NCBI GenBank assembly: GCA_947503335.1
Contig: CANNCY010000002.1
Location: forward strand, 372,001-436,000
Source: an uncultured Pseudomonadales bacterium
GTDB lineage: Bacteria; Pseudomonadota; Gammaproteobacteria; Pseudomonadales; CANNCY01
Length of the DNA stretch: 64,000 bases
Direction of reading: 5' to 3'
The notes under the pieces are model-generated. The model did not search any database. It was not told the origin of the DNA and saw only the letters and a program-made list of their open reading frames with translations. Position 1 is the stretch's first letter. Each line of letters starts with the position of its first letter. The position numbers were made by a program, and so were the translations under genes. This document shows, in pieces, positions 54,419 through 63,559 of this stretch.

Positions 54419-54992
54419 GATAGGCGAACATCGACTAAGCGTAGCAACTGGCCAGCGGTTAGCTGTAATAGGTGCGTCAGGCTGTGGCAAAACACAACTG
54501 CTTAAATCCATATCAGGGCTTAACGGCAACGTTGGCTCAGTACAGTTTGATGATCGCGTTTGGCAAGATGGTGGGGATATTTTCGTAGAACCACATAAGC
54601 GCAATATAGCGTTCGTCTTTCAACATCGTGCTTTATTTGGTCACCTAGATGTGCGCGGCAATTTGCTATTCAACAATGCAAAACCTACGCACTTTGATCT
54701 TGTTGTTGAACGACTTCAGATTAATGCCTTACTCGATCGGTGTATTGAAAAATTGTCGGGCGGCGAGCAACAACGTGTAGCCCTTGCTCGCGCCCTATTG
54801 CAACCCTTTGATCTGTTGATTTTAGATGAGCCATTTCAAGGGCTAGATAAGGGTTTAAAACAAGCCGCTGGCGAACTAATTACCAATTCAGATATCACCG
54901 CAAACAAACCCATTATATTTGTTAGCCACCACCATTACGAAGTTGAAGCGCTGGCAACCGACAAGCATTACTTTTTAGAGCCAAGCATATGA
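54405..54992 (+). CDS. modC: Molybdate ABC transporter ATPase, short form without Mop domain
   Basis: ABC ATPase of 195 aa. Walker A is GASGCGKTQ, signature LSGGEQQRV and Walker B LLILDEP. Only the ATPase core is present; the C-terminal TOBE/Mop regulatory domain (about 130 aa) of classical ModC is missing. The start is the ATG at 54405 with GAGGTG 6-7 nt upstream; the frame is open from 54375 but that would overlap modB by 44 nt. Lack of Mop may mean loss of trans-inhibition by molybdate. Confidence 0.85.
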   Translation: MLNVKIGEHRLSVATGQRLAVIGASGCGKTQLLKSISGLNGNVGSVQFDDRVWQDGGDIFVEPHKRNIAFVFQHRALFGHLDVRGNLLFNNAKPTHFDLVVERLQINALLDRCIEKLSGGEQQRVALARALLQPFDLLILDEPFQGLDKGLKQAAGELITNSDITANKPIIFVSHHHYEVEALATDKHYFLEPSI

Positions 54993-55960
54993 GCGAGCAC
55001 CCGTACGACAGATTAACACCCGATTGCGTACTAGATGCTGTCGAGTCACTCGGCTTTTTAAGCGATGCTCGTGTTCTTGCATTAAACAGTTATGAAAACC
55101 GCGTTTATCAGGTGGGTATCGAAGACTCACTACCATTGATTGCCAAGTTCTATCGCCCCGACCGCTGGAGCCGCGAACAGATATTAGAAGAACACCAGTT
55201 CAGCATAGAACTCGCCCAACAAGAGATACCCGTTGTTGCACCGCTAATGATTGAGGGTGAATCACTGTTTGATTACAACGGTTTTATGTTCTGCCTGTTC
55301 GAGCGCCGTGGCGGCCATGCACCCGAAATAGATAACTTTGATCACCTATATCGCTTAGGGCAAATTCTTGGGCAGATTCATCAGCTGGGTAAAGCCCAGG
55401 CGTTTGATCATCGCCCTGTATTGTCACAACAAGAGTTCGGTGTAGATGCTGTCGAGAATGTATTGGCGAGCGGGCTTTTACCTTCGTCTATGCATGATGC
55501 CTATACGTCGACTATTGAGCATTTATTGCCTCATTGCTCTATTGATGGGTTCGACACGCTGCGATTGCACGGTGACTGCCACGTCGGAAACATTCTATGG
55601 CGTGACGACCTGTTCTTGTTCGTCGACTTTGACGACTGCCGCCAAGGCCCCGCCATGCAAGATCTGTTTATGTTTTTAAATGGCGACCATCATTTTCAGC
55701 AACAACAGGTCATTGAGCTACTAGATGGCTACGAAGAATTTTGCGATTTTGACACCCGCGAGTTTAAGTTAATTCACCCGCTGCGCAGTTTGCGCATGAT
55801 TAACTATGCCGGTTGGTTAGCTAAGCGCTGGCAAGACCCAGCATTTAAAAAAGCGTTTACATGGTTCGAGAGTGAGCGCTTTTGGGGCGAGCATATTAAT
55901 GGCTTGCGTGAACAGCTCGCCAATATTGACGAGCCGTTGCTGAAGAGGAGTTTGGGTTAG
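54989..55960 (+). CDS. srkA: Stress response kinase A (RdoA/YihE family)
   Basis: Protein Ser/Thr kinase of 323 aa with a choline-kinase-like fold. Features: ENRVYQVG (substrate loop), AKFYRPDRWSREQILEE (Lys), the catalytic LHGDCHVGNILW and the metal-binding VDFDDCRQGPAMQDL. Members protect against envelope-stress-related cell death. Coupled to modC by a 4-nt overlap, which is unexpected for function and probably only an operon convenience. Confidence 0.9.
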   Translation: MSEHPYDRLTPDCVLDAVESLGFLSDARVLALNSYENRVYQVGIEDSLPLIAKFYRPDRWSREQILEEHQFSIELAQQEIPVVAPLMIEGESLFDYNGFMFCLFERRGGHAPEIDNFDHLYRLGQILGQIHQLGKAQAFDHRPVLSQQEFGVDAVENVLASGLLPSSMHDAYTSTIEHLLPHCSIDGFDTLRLHGDCHVGNILWRDDLFLFVDFDDCRQGPAMQDLFMFLNGDHHFQQQQVIELLDGYEEFCDFDTREFKLIHPLRSLRMINYAGWLAKRWQDPAFKKAFTWFESERFWGEHINGLREQLANIDEPLLKRSLG

Positions 55961-55988
55961 CTGTGGGGCCCCAAACTAATCTCTCCTT

Positions 55989-57332
55989 CTAGCGAAATAG
56001 CTGCTTAACAATTTCGCGCGCATAGGCATGCACCCATACCTTGGCCTGATACGAAGAAGAATAAAATACTACTACCGTGTCAGTCTCGGGCGACACGTAG
56101 AGCGCCTGACCGGTTCGGCCTGACTTATACAGGTCTCCATCGGTAAACACGGCATCCCATTGATAAGACGCACCGATAGTTGTTTCAGCAAAGTCATTTA
56201 TTAGGCGCTTACTCATGTAATCGTCGCCGTAGATATCTTGCATCGCCGCTACCTGAGCTTTCTCAAAGTAGTTATCAGATACTACTTGCTGCTTAGCAAC
56301 AGTGGCCCAACTAGGTGTAAAAAGCATACCGAATCGAGCTAAGTCGCGTAGCCGTGCAGCAAACGCACCAGGAGACGAAGGCTCACCACCAATGGTTAAA
56401 CCTAGTACACCGTCGCCCTCCATTCCGGCCTGACTCCAGATGTATTCGGTAACCAAGTCTTCAAAAGGCTTTTTCGTAACTGCCTCTAACGCCAGTGTGA
56501 CTACATAGGTATTTAGCGAGCCATATTCATATTTCGCGCCAGCCTCACCACTCACTTCTACTTTTTCTAAAGCATTCATTAATGACAGCCCGTCAGGTAG
56601 GCTTGGATCACCAAAACCAATCGCGTAAAACATACTAACAGGGTGATCGGGCGAGCTTCCTAGCTGACTCTCGCTTACATCTAGGCCTGATCGTTGATGT
56701 AATATATCTGCGACCTTGATGTTTTCCCATGCGCTGTTCGTCAATTCTGGTACGTACTTGGAGATTGGTGCATCTAAATTAAGCAAACCCTCTTCGCTAA
56801 TGATATGCGCTAAGGTGCCGACTAAGATTTTAGTCGCTGAAGCCCACAAATGATTATCCCAGTCTCGAAGGCCTAAATATTCTTCAAATACAAGTTTTCC
56901 CTTGTGTACTACCGCAATTCCTTTAAGACGAGAACGCTCGTCTTTCATCATTTCGCTAAGCGGCATCGACCCTAATATTGTCGTCGCTGTAACGTCGGCA
57001 ATTTCGGGCATTAGATCGTATGGAAGCTCAGATACTTGGCCATATCTATGAACAATTGCCGTGGGCAGATTTTCACTTAATCGTGATGCGGCATAACTCC
57101 CTGCATTGTGCGCAGTGACCATGGTGTCACCCTGATAAGCCTGACGGTAATAACGTGCCATCTCGGCAGAATATCCGTTTATACCTTCGCTAATTGGGTT
57201 AAGGTCGGTAGGAATAGTGAAATCTGACTTTTGTATCAAGTTCTCTTGAGACTGGGCTATCTGGGTGTAGAAGAATATGCCAGCAGCAACTGCTATTAAA
57301 AAGGATGCAAACAGTAGACTAAGTTTATTCAT
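55989..57332 (-). CDS. Beta-lactamase-family serine hydrolase
   Basis: Membrane-anchored or exported serine hydrolase of 447 aa. The N-terminal helix (about 5-24) precedes a class-C beta-lactamase/EstB-type domain. The SxxK motif is SATK (in LWASATKILVG), the second motif is YEYGSLNT (a Tyr-containing variant of YxN), and the third-motif region reads SGRTGQ in place of HxG/KTG. Likely an esterase, peptidase or amidase rather than a true beta-lactamase; no resistance role should be inferred. Followed on the plus side by srkA's stop, in convergent orientation. Confidence 0.82.
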   Translation of the reverse strand: MNKLSLLFASFLIAVAAGIFFYTQIAQSQENLIQKSDFTIPTDLNPISEGINGYSAEMARYYRQAYQGDTMVTAHNAGSYAASRLSENLPTAIVHRYGQVSELPYDLMPEIADVTATTILGSMPLSEMMKDERSRLKGIAVVHKGKLVFEEYLGLRDWDNHLWASATKILVGTLAHIISEEGLLNLDAPISKYVPELTNSAWENIKVADILHQRSGLDVSESQLGSSPDHPVSMFYAIGFGDPSLPDGLSLMNALEKVEVSGEAGAKYEYGSLNTYVVTLALEAVTKKPFEDLVTEYIWSQAGMEGDGVLGLTIGGEPSSPGAFAARLRDLARFGMLFTPSWATVAKQQVVSDNYFEKAQVAAMQDIYGDDYMSKRLINDFAETTIGASYQWDAVFTDGDLYKSGRTGQALYVSPETDTVVVFYSSSYQAKVWVHAYAREIVKQLFR

Positions 57333-57525
57333 AAAATCGCTCTAGGTGTTTTATCCCGCCCTTATTAGAGGCGAGCTTTAGATAGCGCATAGTGCGACAG
57401 TTTTGTAGACAAAGCAAACACTTAACAATGACAGATCGTCTGTCTAGATTATCTATAGTCATGCCGCAACTTAGATTTGAGCCACTCCCGGCTATCTTTA
57501 GTAGATTAGCTACTTTAAATATCTA

Positions 57526-58002
57526 TTAGGTGTTCGCTGTTATCCGTTCTTTACTGCAGGTTGTCTGATTAAAAAGCGCCGTGTGGGCTTCGCGCGAGAA
57601 AGAATCACTTCTTGTTTCGTACGCCCTAATCCAGTCTATTAGCATGTTTAAATTAGCGTCTTGGGCTTCTTTAGACGCATATTTATGGGGCTCCCAGGGT
57701 CGAGAACGCGCATTGTCGACGCAAGCCTCTATTGGTAAGTCTAAGAAATACACATGCGTTGCGAGGCTGATTAATGGTTCGAGTAGATCTGAGTAACAGC
57801 CCTCTATTACCCAATTTTCGTTAGCATTAATAAAGCCGTCAATATCGGTAAACGATTCTTCTATCAGCCTGCGTTGCGGTGGATTAGTGTTCGCCCATGC
57901 CACGGTATCTAAATCGAAATGGGCGAGTGCGAACTGGCTCGACATCGACCTCGCCAATGTCGACTTGCCAGCACCTGAGTTGCCAAAAATGATAGCTCGC
58001 AT
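57526..58002 (-). CDS. P-loop nucleoside-kinase-like protein
   Basis: A 158-aa protein with Walker A GNSGAGKSTLA at residues 7-17 and DLDTVAW, WVIEGCYSDLLEP and VYFLDLPIEACVDNARSR segments, resembling adenylate-kinase-like/FlaR (topology modulation)-type ATPases. It probably phosphorylates a small molecule; the substrate is unknown. Its ATG overlaps the stop codon of a 28-codon frame upstream (TAATG), so it may be translationally coupled to it. Confidence 0.75.
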   Translation of the reverse strand: MRAIIFGNSGAGKSTLARSMSSQFALAHFDLDTVAWANTNPPQRRLIEESFTDIDGFINANENWVIEGCYSDLLEPLISLATHVYFLDLPIEACVDNARSRPWEPHKYASKEAQDANLNMLIDWIRAYETRSDSFSREAHTALFNQTTCSKERITANT

Positions 58003-58088
58003 TAGTTAGATAACAGCTCTGCAATCTTATCTTGATCGGCGTAATTGTAATAATTCTCGATAGCACTCGATACCGCTTGGTTATTCAT
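58002..58088 (-). CDS. 28-aa small ORF coupled to the P-loop kinase gene
   Basis: An ATG with a good RBS (AAGGG, 7 nt upstream) opens a 28-codon frame ending in a TAA that overlaps the kinase ATG as TAATG. The peptide has segments AVSSAIENYYNYADQD and KIAELLSN, similar to the first helix of NTF2/SnoaL-like proteins. It may be a leader peptide, a real small protein, or the remnant of a lost NTF2-like gene. It is short, so chance cannot be excluded. Confidence 0.45.
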   Translation of the reverse strand: MNNQAVSSAIENYYNYADQDKIAELLSN

Positions 58089-58124
58089 TAATATCCCTTA
58101 ATATGTAAACTTGCTAAGATTCGA

Positions 58125-58520
58125 TTATGAATGATCATGCGTACTATTTCTAATGATCGCATCATAAGCTGATATCACCAGTACGAATGCACCAAGCAAG
58201 AGAAATCCGTAGCTAATGGCAACGCTAGGTATGATTACAAAATCTAAAGCAGACGTTGAAGATGACTTTGCAGTTGCGTCAGCGTCAATAAACCAAGGCA
58301 TTAGCGCGTAAAGATAGAACCCGACGGCAACCACAGAAAAGGCGAAATTAAATACCAAAGTGTAACGAGAAAATGGCACCAGCGAAAGAGTCAATGCTGC
58401 ACCAAAAGGTATCAGTGCGGTAAGCTCCACAAGATGCCTGAACGGGTTAATATCTAACCCGACAATAGAAACTATCGCAAGAATAACAATAGCTAGTCGA
58501 TATAGATTGATTGCACTCAT
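58125..58520 (-). CDS. Small membrane protein, unknown function
   Basis: A 131-aa protein with four likely membrane helices (about 8-27, 34-48, 54-74, 95-120) and a short polar C-terminus. I recognise no family. It sits in a run of small genes on the minus strand (57.5-59.7 kb) that share no clear function. A plausible purine-rich RBS lies upstream (GGGAGGAGG). Confidence 0.6.
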   Translation of the reverse strand: MSAINLYRLAIVILAIVSIVGLDINPFRHLVELTALIPFGAALTLSLVPFSRYTLVFNFAFSVVAVGFYLYALMPWFIDADATAKSSSTSALDFVIIPSVAISYGFLLLGAFVLVISAYDAIIRNSTHDHS

Positions 58521-58542
58521 TACCTCCTCCCTAACGAATTAA

Positions 58543-58941
58543 CTAAGCATAAGATCCTGGTAGATATACGACATTTAAGTCTATTCCCTCTAGCAAGCAT
58601 GCCTCTTTTACACATGCCAAATAAGGCTCCACGTTGGGGTCGTCTGCCAAAGTGACAGTGAAGTAGGTCACTTGAGTAACACCCGCGCTAGCGAGTTGCT
58701 TTGCTACTAGTTGAGAGTGATCGGTCACCTCTGAGTCTTGAAGCAAATGATCGTAGTAAGGAATAAGCTCACTTGGGTTAAGTAAACCGTACTTACCTGA
58801 CAGAATCATGAACTCAATTTTGATGCTATTTGACGCTGCATAAACATCATCGATGCGCCTATCTACGTATCTCGTAATAGCCGGCAGTAATGCTTCATCA
58901 TGTCTCTTATCTGCTGAGCAGTATGTACAAAATATTTTCAT
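58543..58941 (-). CDS. DUF6884-like protein
   Basis: A soluble 132-aa protein. The start has CTYCSADKRHDEALLPA, and the middle FMILSGKYGLLNPSELIPYYD matches the pattern of DUF6884 proteins (SAKYGLxxPxxxIxPYD), which are related to parts of queuosine/archaeosine-type enzymes. It ends with YLACVKEACLLEGIDLNVVYLPGSY. Overlaps the upstream gene by 4 nt. Function unknown. Confidence 0.6.
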   Translation of the reverse strand: MKIFCTYCSADKRHDEALLPAITRYVDRRIDDVYAASNSIKIEFMILSGKYGLLNPSELIPYYDHLLQDSEVTDHSQLVAKQLASAGVTQVTYFTVTLADDPNVEPYLACVKEACLLEGIDLNVVYLPGSYA

Positions 58942-59207
58942 TTATTCTTGCGTCGCTTTTTAGCAATGAAATAAAGAAACCCAATGATAGATACGACGAA
59001 AAACTGACCACTCAGTTGTAGAATAAGCTTAGGCCAAAAATCAATTTCTTCAGAAAAAAATGATAGCACTAAATTGCCTGGCGCCAATGCGTAGCGAAAC
59101 AGCCACCAACCACCTTCGACTAGATTCCAGTTAATAACAAACACAATCAAGCCAATTGTCACCGCGACAAAACCTAGTTTCATCGACTTGGTAAGCACGT
59201 CGTGCAT
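58938..59207 (-). CDS. Small two-helix membrane protein, unknown function
   Basis: An 89-aa protein with hydrophobic segments at about 11-27 and 60-80 and a very basic end (AKKRRKNK), so the C-terminus is probably cytoplasmic. No family is recognised. It is translationally coupled to the DUF6884-like gene (4-nt overlap), so the two proteins may act together. Confidence 0.55.
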   Translation of the reverse strand: MHDVLTKSMKLGFVAVTIGLIVFVINWNLVEGGWWLFRYALAPGNLVLSFFSEEIDFWPKLILQLSGQFFVVSIIGFLYFIAKKRRKNK

Positions 59208-59239
59208 CTCTAAGTTATTATCATCAGCGAAAATACCTA

Positions 59240-59653
59240 CTACTTGCCACTAGTGCAATCGCTAGCACTGAATTGTACTAACGCGATATGTTGACCATTT
59301 AAATCCTGGTAGTGGCGCTTAATATTGAATCCTTTAGCTAATACCGATTGGTAACCGTTAGTGTGCCCACAAGAGTTGTCGCGTAACCATTGCATCTCTT
59401 GCATTCTAATCGACTCACCATCAACCTCATCAGATCCCACAAAATAGGTATAGTAGAAAACTAACGACGGAAAATCGGCCTTCACCGAATCAAGCTGTAA
59501 GTTATCAGCAATCATGCGTGGCGTGTTCTGTGAAGCGACGTTGGCAAGGTCATTAAGCTCGTTCTCTGCAGACCAACGGTTATGGGCGAGAAATGCTATA
59601 GCCAAGGCAGTGGCTGTTAGTAGAATGACAAAGAGAGAGTTAATTCTGGGCAT
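59240..59653 (-). CDS. Exported or anchored protein of unknown function
   Basis: A 137-aa protein with an N-terminal hydrophobic segment (about 5-22) followed by a soluble domain containing FPSLVFYYTYFVGS, WLRDNSCGHTNGYQSVL and a C-terminal Cys (SASDCTSG). The two Cys could form a disulfide in the periplasm. I recognise no family. Confidence 0.55.
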   Translation of the reverse strand: MPRINSLFVILLTATALAIAFLAHNRWSAENELNDLANVASQNTPRMIADNLQLDSVKADFPSLVFYYTYFVGSDEVDGESIRMQEMQWLRDNSCGHTNGYQSVLAKGFNIKRHYQDLNGQHIALVQFSASDCTSGK

Positions 59654-59695
59654 AGTATTAAATTGTTATCGCAACGCAAAAGATATCCAGGCTGC

Positions 59696-59917
59696 TTACT
59701 TTCGAACAAATGTTTCTAAATAAAGCTGCTCAACCTGTTCACGCGCCCACTCGGTGCGGCGTAAAAACTTGAGCGACGATTTGATCGAAGGGTCTTTCTT
59801 AAAGCAATTGATATTGATGCGTTGAGCAAGGCCATTCCAACCATAATAGCCTTGCAGGTCTTCAACAATGGTGGCGAGTTTAACGCCGTGTAGCGGGTTA
59901 TTCGGTTGGTTATCCAT
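59696..59917 (-). CDS. VF530-family (DUF2132) DNA-binding protein
   Basis: A 73-aa protein matching VF530: [28 protein letters not shown], then [25 protein letters not shown]. The family forms a small alpha+beta fold and is annotated as double-stranded-DNA binding. It lies 3 bp after pyrI and may be co-transcribed with pyrBI. Confidence 0.85.
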   Translation of the reverse strand: MDNQPNNPLHGVKLATIVEDLQGYYGWNGLAQRININCFKKDPSIKSSLKFLRRTEWAREQVEQLYLETFVRK

Positions 59918-59920
59918 GGG

Positions 59921-60376
59921 CTATACAGCCACTAGATCGCGCGAAAAGCTCTTTTCGCAATAATGGCAGCGCAGTTTAATATCACCTTCGTCGGCCTGAA
60001 CGCTAAATCGCGACACAACTGGCTCGGTGTGGCTAACACAGTTCGAGTTTAAACAATCAAACGTGCCGGTAATTTGGCTCGCTATACCTAGCGACCGTTT
60101 CTGCGCAACCTTAAAATCTTCGATAATGTTTAGCGAGGCGCCTGGGCTTAACAGCGACACACCGTCAGCAACGTCTTCGCTTAGTATCACGCCTTCTAGT
60201 TTGATCAAATCTTTTAGTCGGCCGCTTTGTGTATGTAGATTAAAACCAACCGTAACCGGCACACCTTCTATGTACTCGCCCAGCAGCTTTAAAATCTCTG
60301 CACCCTTGCCTGCTTCGATATGATCAATAACGGTACCAAATTCGATCGCCTGAATGCTTAGTGTTTTGTTGCTCAC
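59921..60376 (-). CDS. pyrI: Aspartate carbamoyltransferase regulatory subunit
   Basis: Regulatory chain of aspartate transcarbamoylase, 151 aa. The N-terminal allosteric domain binds nucleotides ([14 protein letters not shown], the start region of [17 protein letters not shown]). The C-terminal zinc domain has four Cys in CLNSNC and CHYC. It overlaps pyrB by 4 nt. The presence of pyrI indicates a PyrBI holoenzyme of the E. coli type with CTP/ATP control. Confidence 0.95.
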   Translation of the reverse strand: MSNKTLSIQAIEFGTVIDHIEAGKGAEILKLLGEYIEGVPVTVGFNLHTQSGRLKDLIKLEGVILSEDVADGVSLLSPGASLNIIEDFKVAQKRSLGIASQITGTFDCLNSNCVSHTEPVVSRFSVQADEGDIKLRCHYCEKSFSRDLVAV

Positions 60377-61302
60377 AGGGTCACCTCTTCATTTAGTACT
60401 AGGGCGAGTAGCGCTTGACGTGCATAAACGCCATTCTTTGCTTGTTCAAAGTAGTATGCATACGGTGTTCTATCTACCGCCACTTCGATCTCGTCTACGC
60501 GCGGTAGTGGGTGCATCACACGCATGTTGTCTTTAGCACCAAATAGCATCTCTGCTCGCAACACAAACGCCGAGGCAAACTGTTTAAATTCGGTTTCATC
60601 AAAACGCTCGCGCTGTAGGCGTGTCATATATACGATGTCGCACTCGGGTATCGCTGCGGCTAAGTCTTGCGACTTTCGATACTGAATGCCGCGTTCATCA
60701 AGATCGCGACAAATGTAATCGGGCATGCTTAGTTCGTCGGGAGCCAAGAAGATAAACTCGCACCCATACAAACTTAATGCTTGGGCGAGTGAGTGCACCG
60801 TGCGCCCATATTTTAAATCGCCTACAAAGGCTACTTTTAAGCCTTCAAGAGTGCCCTGGGTCTCGGCGATGGTAAACAGGTCGAGCAACGTTTGAGTGGG
60901 GTGCTGGTTTGAGCCGTCGCCGCCGTTGATTACAGGTACTGACGAGAATTCGCTGGCCAATCGCGCTGCACCCTCTTGAGGGTGGCGCATTACAATCGCG
61001 TCGGCATAGCTTGAAATCATGACAGCCGAGTCGGCTAGGGTTTCGCCCTTTTTGCCGGCTGATGTGGTGCTCGAATCTGAAAACCCAATCACTGAACCGC
61101 CTAGTCGCTGCACGGCGGCTTCAAAGCTTAAGCGAGTTCGGGTTGATGGTTCAAAGAAACAAGAGGCGATCACCTTCTTGTGTAACAGCCCGTAGCCGTC
61201 GCCCTCTTTTAGCTTTTTGGCGGTATCAATCACCAACTCTAGATCGTCGCGACTGAGGTCGCTAATTGACAGAATATCTCGCTGATATAGGGGATTGCTC
61301 AT
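60373..61302 (-). CDS. pyrB: Aspartate carbamoyltransferase catalytic subunit
   Basis: Catalytic chain of 309 aa for the first committed pyrimidine step (carbamoyl phosphate plus aspartate). The carbamoyl-phosphate motif is FEPSTRTR, with [12 protein letters not shown] as the 80s loop, [20 protein letters not shown] and [16 protein letters not shown] precedes the ATG. No pyrimidine-attenuator leader is apparent in the 55-bp gap upstream, so regulation differs from E. coli or starts further upstream. Confidence 0.97.
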   Translation of the reverse strand: MSNPLYQRDILSISDLSRDDLELVIDTAKKLKEGDGYGLLHKKVIASCFFEPSTRTRLSFEAAVQRLGGSVIGFSDSSTTSAGKKGETLADSAVMISSYADAIVMRHPQEGAARLASEFSSVPVINGGDGSNQHPTQTLLDLFTIAETQGTLEGLKVAFVGDLKYGRTVHSLAQALSLYGCEFIFLAPDELSMPDYICRDLDERGIQYRKSQDLAAAIPECDIVYMTRLQRERFDETEFKQFASAFVLRAEMLFGAKDNMRVMHPLPRVDEIEVAVDRTPYAYYFEQAKNGVYARQALLALVLNEEVTL

Positions 61303-61357
61303 GGGCGGGATGTGCTCCTTGGGTTAGCCGAAGCAATCTTAGCAAGAACACTCGCCC

Positions 61358-62617
61358 CTAGCTAGCTTGGGCGTAAAGTGCACGAACCTCTTCGGCAATA
61401 ATACGTGCACCCTCTTTCACCTGTGCTTCTGGCTGAGCATAGGTTACGCGCACACACTCTTGCTTGTGGCGCCAGTCTTCGGCCAAACCAGGAAAGAACC
61501 CTTCGCCCGGCACTACCAAAACGCCTCGGGCTTTAAGACGCTGATATAGCTCAGCGGTAGGCACTGGCAAATCTCTAAACCACAGCCACAAGAAGATCGC
61601 ACCTTCGGGCTGATGCACTGCCCAGGGCAGGTCGCCCAAGGCTTCATTAAAGATCTGTACCGCGCGCTCGGCCTTTGCCTTATAAAAAGGTCTAATGTGG
61701 TCGTTGCTAATTGGCAATAGCTCGTCGTTAGCAATCAACTGATTCGCAATCGATGGGCCTAGTACGCTCGATGCCAAGTTCATTACGGTGGTCATGCGCG
61801 TATAGGTATCGATCACTTCTTCGCTGGCCACAACAATGCCGGTGCGCACACCGGGTAGGCCCAGTTTAGATAGCGACAACACGACGATGGTGTTTTCGTT
61901 CCAATATGGGGTCGCATCAGTGAACAAAATATTCGGGAACGGCAAGCCATACGCCCCATCGATGATCAACGGGATACCCTTAGCCTTTGCGATCTTATCT
62001 AGGTGTTCCATCTCGTCATCGCCCAACACATTACCGGTTGGATTCGTTGGGCGAGACACACATAGCGCACCGCAATGATCGGTAAGTACCATATGATCAA
62101 AATCAACGTGATACTTAAAAAGATGGTCATCTAGCATCTCGATGGTGGGCTTGGTGGCCTGAAATAACCCTTCGTGAATACCTGTATCGGTATAGCCAAT
62201 ATACTCGGGCGCCATGGGTAAATGTATATAGCGGTGCGAACCGTCTTCGGCCTCGCCCCCCAGCATATTAAACAGCGAGAAAAACGCCGCTTGGCTGCCG
62301 TTGCTTACCGCGATATTTTTATCGGTAACGTTCCAACCCAGCTTGTTCTTAAGTAGCTTTGCTAGGTTCACCAAAAACTCGTGATCACCCTGTGGGGGCT
62401 GATAAATACCTAGCGTCTTATGGCGGGTCTTATCATCGGCAATTACATCGTTCACGCGCTGATGAAAAATTTCTTCGACCGATTCGATACGAGCAGGGTT
62501 ACCGCCACCCATAAAGATCATGTCGGGATTCTTCGTTAACGCGTCACCCAAATCATGCATTAGCTGGGTAATGTCATTGGGGCGACCAAGCTTTTTAGCG
62601 AACTTTGTAAACTGCAT
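61358..62617 (-). CDS. avtA: Valine-pyruvate aminotransferase
   Basis: Class I/II aminotransferase of 419 aa matching AvtA: start region FTKFAKKLGRPNDITQLMHDLGDAL, MIFMGGGNPARI, PRPTNPTGN-type segment SRPTNPTGNVLGDDE, PLP Lys in LSLSKLGLPGVRTG and substrate Arg near the end (ECVRVTYAQ). It transaminates valine or alanine with pyruvate or 2-oxoisovalerate. It lies 55 bp upstream of pyrB on the same strand and is divergent from cysE. Confidence 0.92.
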   Translation of the reverse strand: MQFTKFAKKLGRPNDITQLMHDLGDALTKNPDMIFMGGGNPARIESVEEIFHQRVNDVIADDKTRHKTLGIYQPPQGDHEFLVNLAKLLKNKLGWNVTDKNIAVSNGSQAAFFSLFNMLGGEAEDGSHRYIHLPMAPEYIGYTDTGIHEGLFQATKPTIEMLDDHLFKYHVDFDHMVLTDHCGALCVSRPTNPTGNVLGDDEMEHLDKIAKAKGIPLIIDGAYGLPFPNILFTDATPYWNENTIVVLSLSKLGLPGVRTGIVVASEEVIDTYTRMTTVMNLASSVLGPSIANQLIANDELLPISNDHIRPFYKAKAERAVQIFNEALGDLPWAVHQPEGAIFLWLWFRDLPVPTAELYQRLKARGVLVVPGEGFFPGLAEDWRHKQECVRVTYAQPEAQVKEGARIIAEEVRALYAQAS

Positions 62618-62770
62618 AATCCTGATTAATCACTGATAGATATGAAGTAAAAGACTATTTAACTACATGAAACGCGATAAATACGCGCCCAAGTGATTTT
62701 TGCCATAGAAATGTTATGCCCAAGGCCTGCTACAATCACCCGCTAGGTTATAACTAGAAGCTCTATCCTT

Positions 62771-63559
62771 ATGGAACCTAAAATGCAGTGCCGTGAAACA
62801 TGGGCCCAATTGTTAAAAGAAGCCAATCTGCTTGTGGCCAACGAGCCTATTCTTGCTGATTTAGCGGCGAAAACGATTACCCGCCACGAGTGCCTTCGTA
62901 CCGCGCTTGCAACGCTTATTGCCGAGCAGTTGGGCAACCCCATGATTACCGCCAGCACCCTGCAGCCCCTGTTTTTAGAGGTCTTAGAAAACGACGATGT
63001 GGTGCTTGCTGCCTGCTTTGACCTAACCGCTACACGTGATCGCGACTCGGCCTGCCACGATCTAATCACTCCGTTTCTTTATTACAAAGGCTATCAGGCG
63101 ATTCAAAGCTACCGCCTAGCATCGGTCCTTTGGCATCAGGGGCGAGAAGAGCTCGCCCTGTTTATTCAAAACCGAGTGTCATCGATATTTGATGTCGATA
63201 TTCACCCGGCTGCCAAGATCGGCAAAGGCATCTTGTTAGATCACGCCACCGGTGTGGTGATTGGCGAAACGGCCGTGGTTGCCGACAACGTATCGATTAT
63301 GCAATCGGTAACCCTTGGTGGCACTGGTAAAGAAGACGGCGATCGTCATCCTAAGATTGGCGAGGGCGTATTAATCGGCCCGGGCTGTAAAATTCTTGGC
63401 AATATCGAAGTGGGTCGCTGTAGTAAAATTGCAGCCGGCAGTGTCGTTTTAAAACCTGTGCCTGCAAGATCACTGGTTACTGGTGTGCCTGCCAAGGTAG
63501 TCGGCACCGTCGACGATTGCATGCCGTCGATCGAGATGGATCAGCAGCTAGACAGCTAA
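62771..63559 (+). CDS. cysE: Serine O-acetyltransferase
   Basis: Acetyl-CoA:L-serine acetyltransferase of 262 aa, the first step of cysteine synthesis. An N-terminal helical domain (1-150) precedes left-handed beta-helix hexapeptide repeats (DIHPAAKIGKGILLDHATG, VIGETAVV, SVTLGGTGKEDGDRHPKIG, IGPGCKILGNIEVG, KIAAGSVV). The active-site His/Asp pair is within HPAAKIG and DHATG. It ends directly before the convergent EpmA-like gene. Confidence 0.96.
   Translation: MEPKMQCRETWAQLLKEANLLVANEPILADLAAKTITRHECLRTALATLIAEQLGNPMITASTLQPLFLEVLENDDVVLAACFDLTATRDRDSACHDLITPFLYYKGYQAIQSYRLASVLWHQGREELALFIQNRVSSIFDVDIHPAAKIGKGILLDHATGVVIGETAVVADNVSIMQSVTLGGTGKEDGDRHPKIGEGVLIGPGCKILGNIEVGRCSKIAAGSVVLKPVPARSLVTGVPAKVVGTVDDCMPSIEMDQQLDS

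Noticed and set aside
55989..57332. Antibiotic-resistance beta-lactamase
   Set aside because: The SxxK motif is present, but the second and third motifs are variant and the family is mostly esterases and peptidases; no resistance can be claimed.
57526..59653. Genomic island or prophage remnant
   Set aside because: No integrase, transposase, att-like repeats or tRNA were found, and composition looks like the surroundings; it is reported only as a run of small unknown genes.
61303..61357. Pyrimidine attenuator before pyrB
   Set aside because: The 55-bp gap has no leader peptide frame or hairpin with U-tract of the E. coli pyrBI type.
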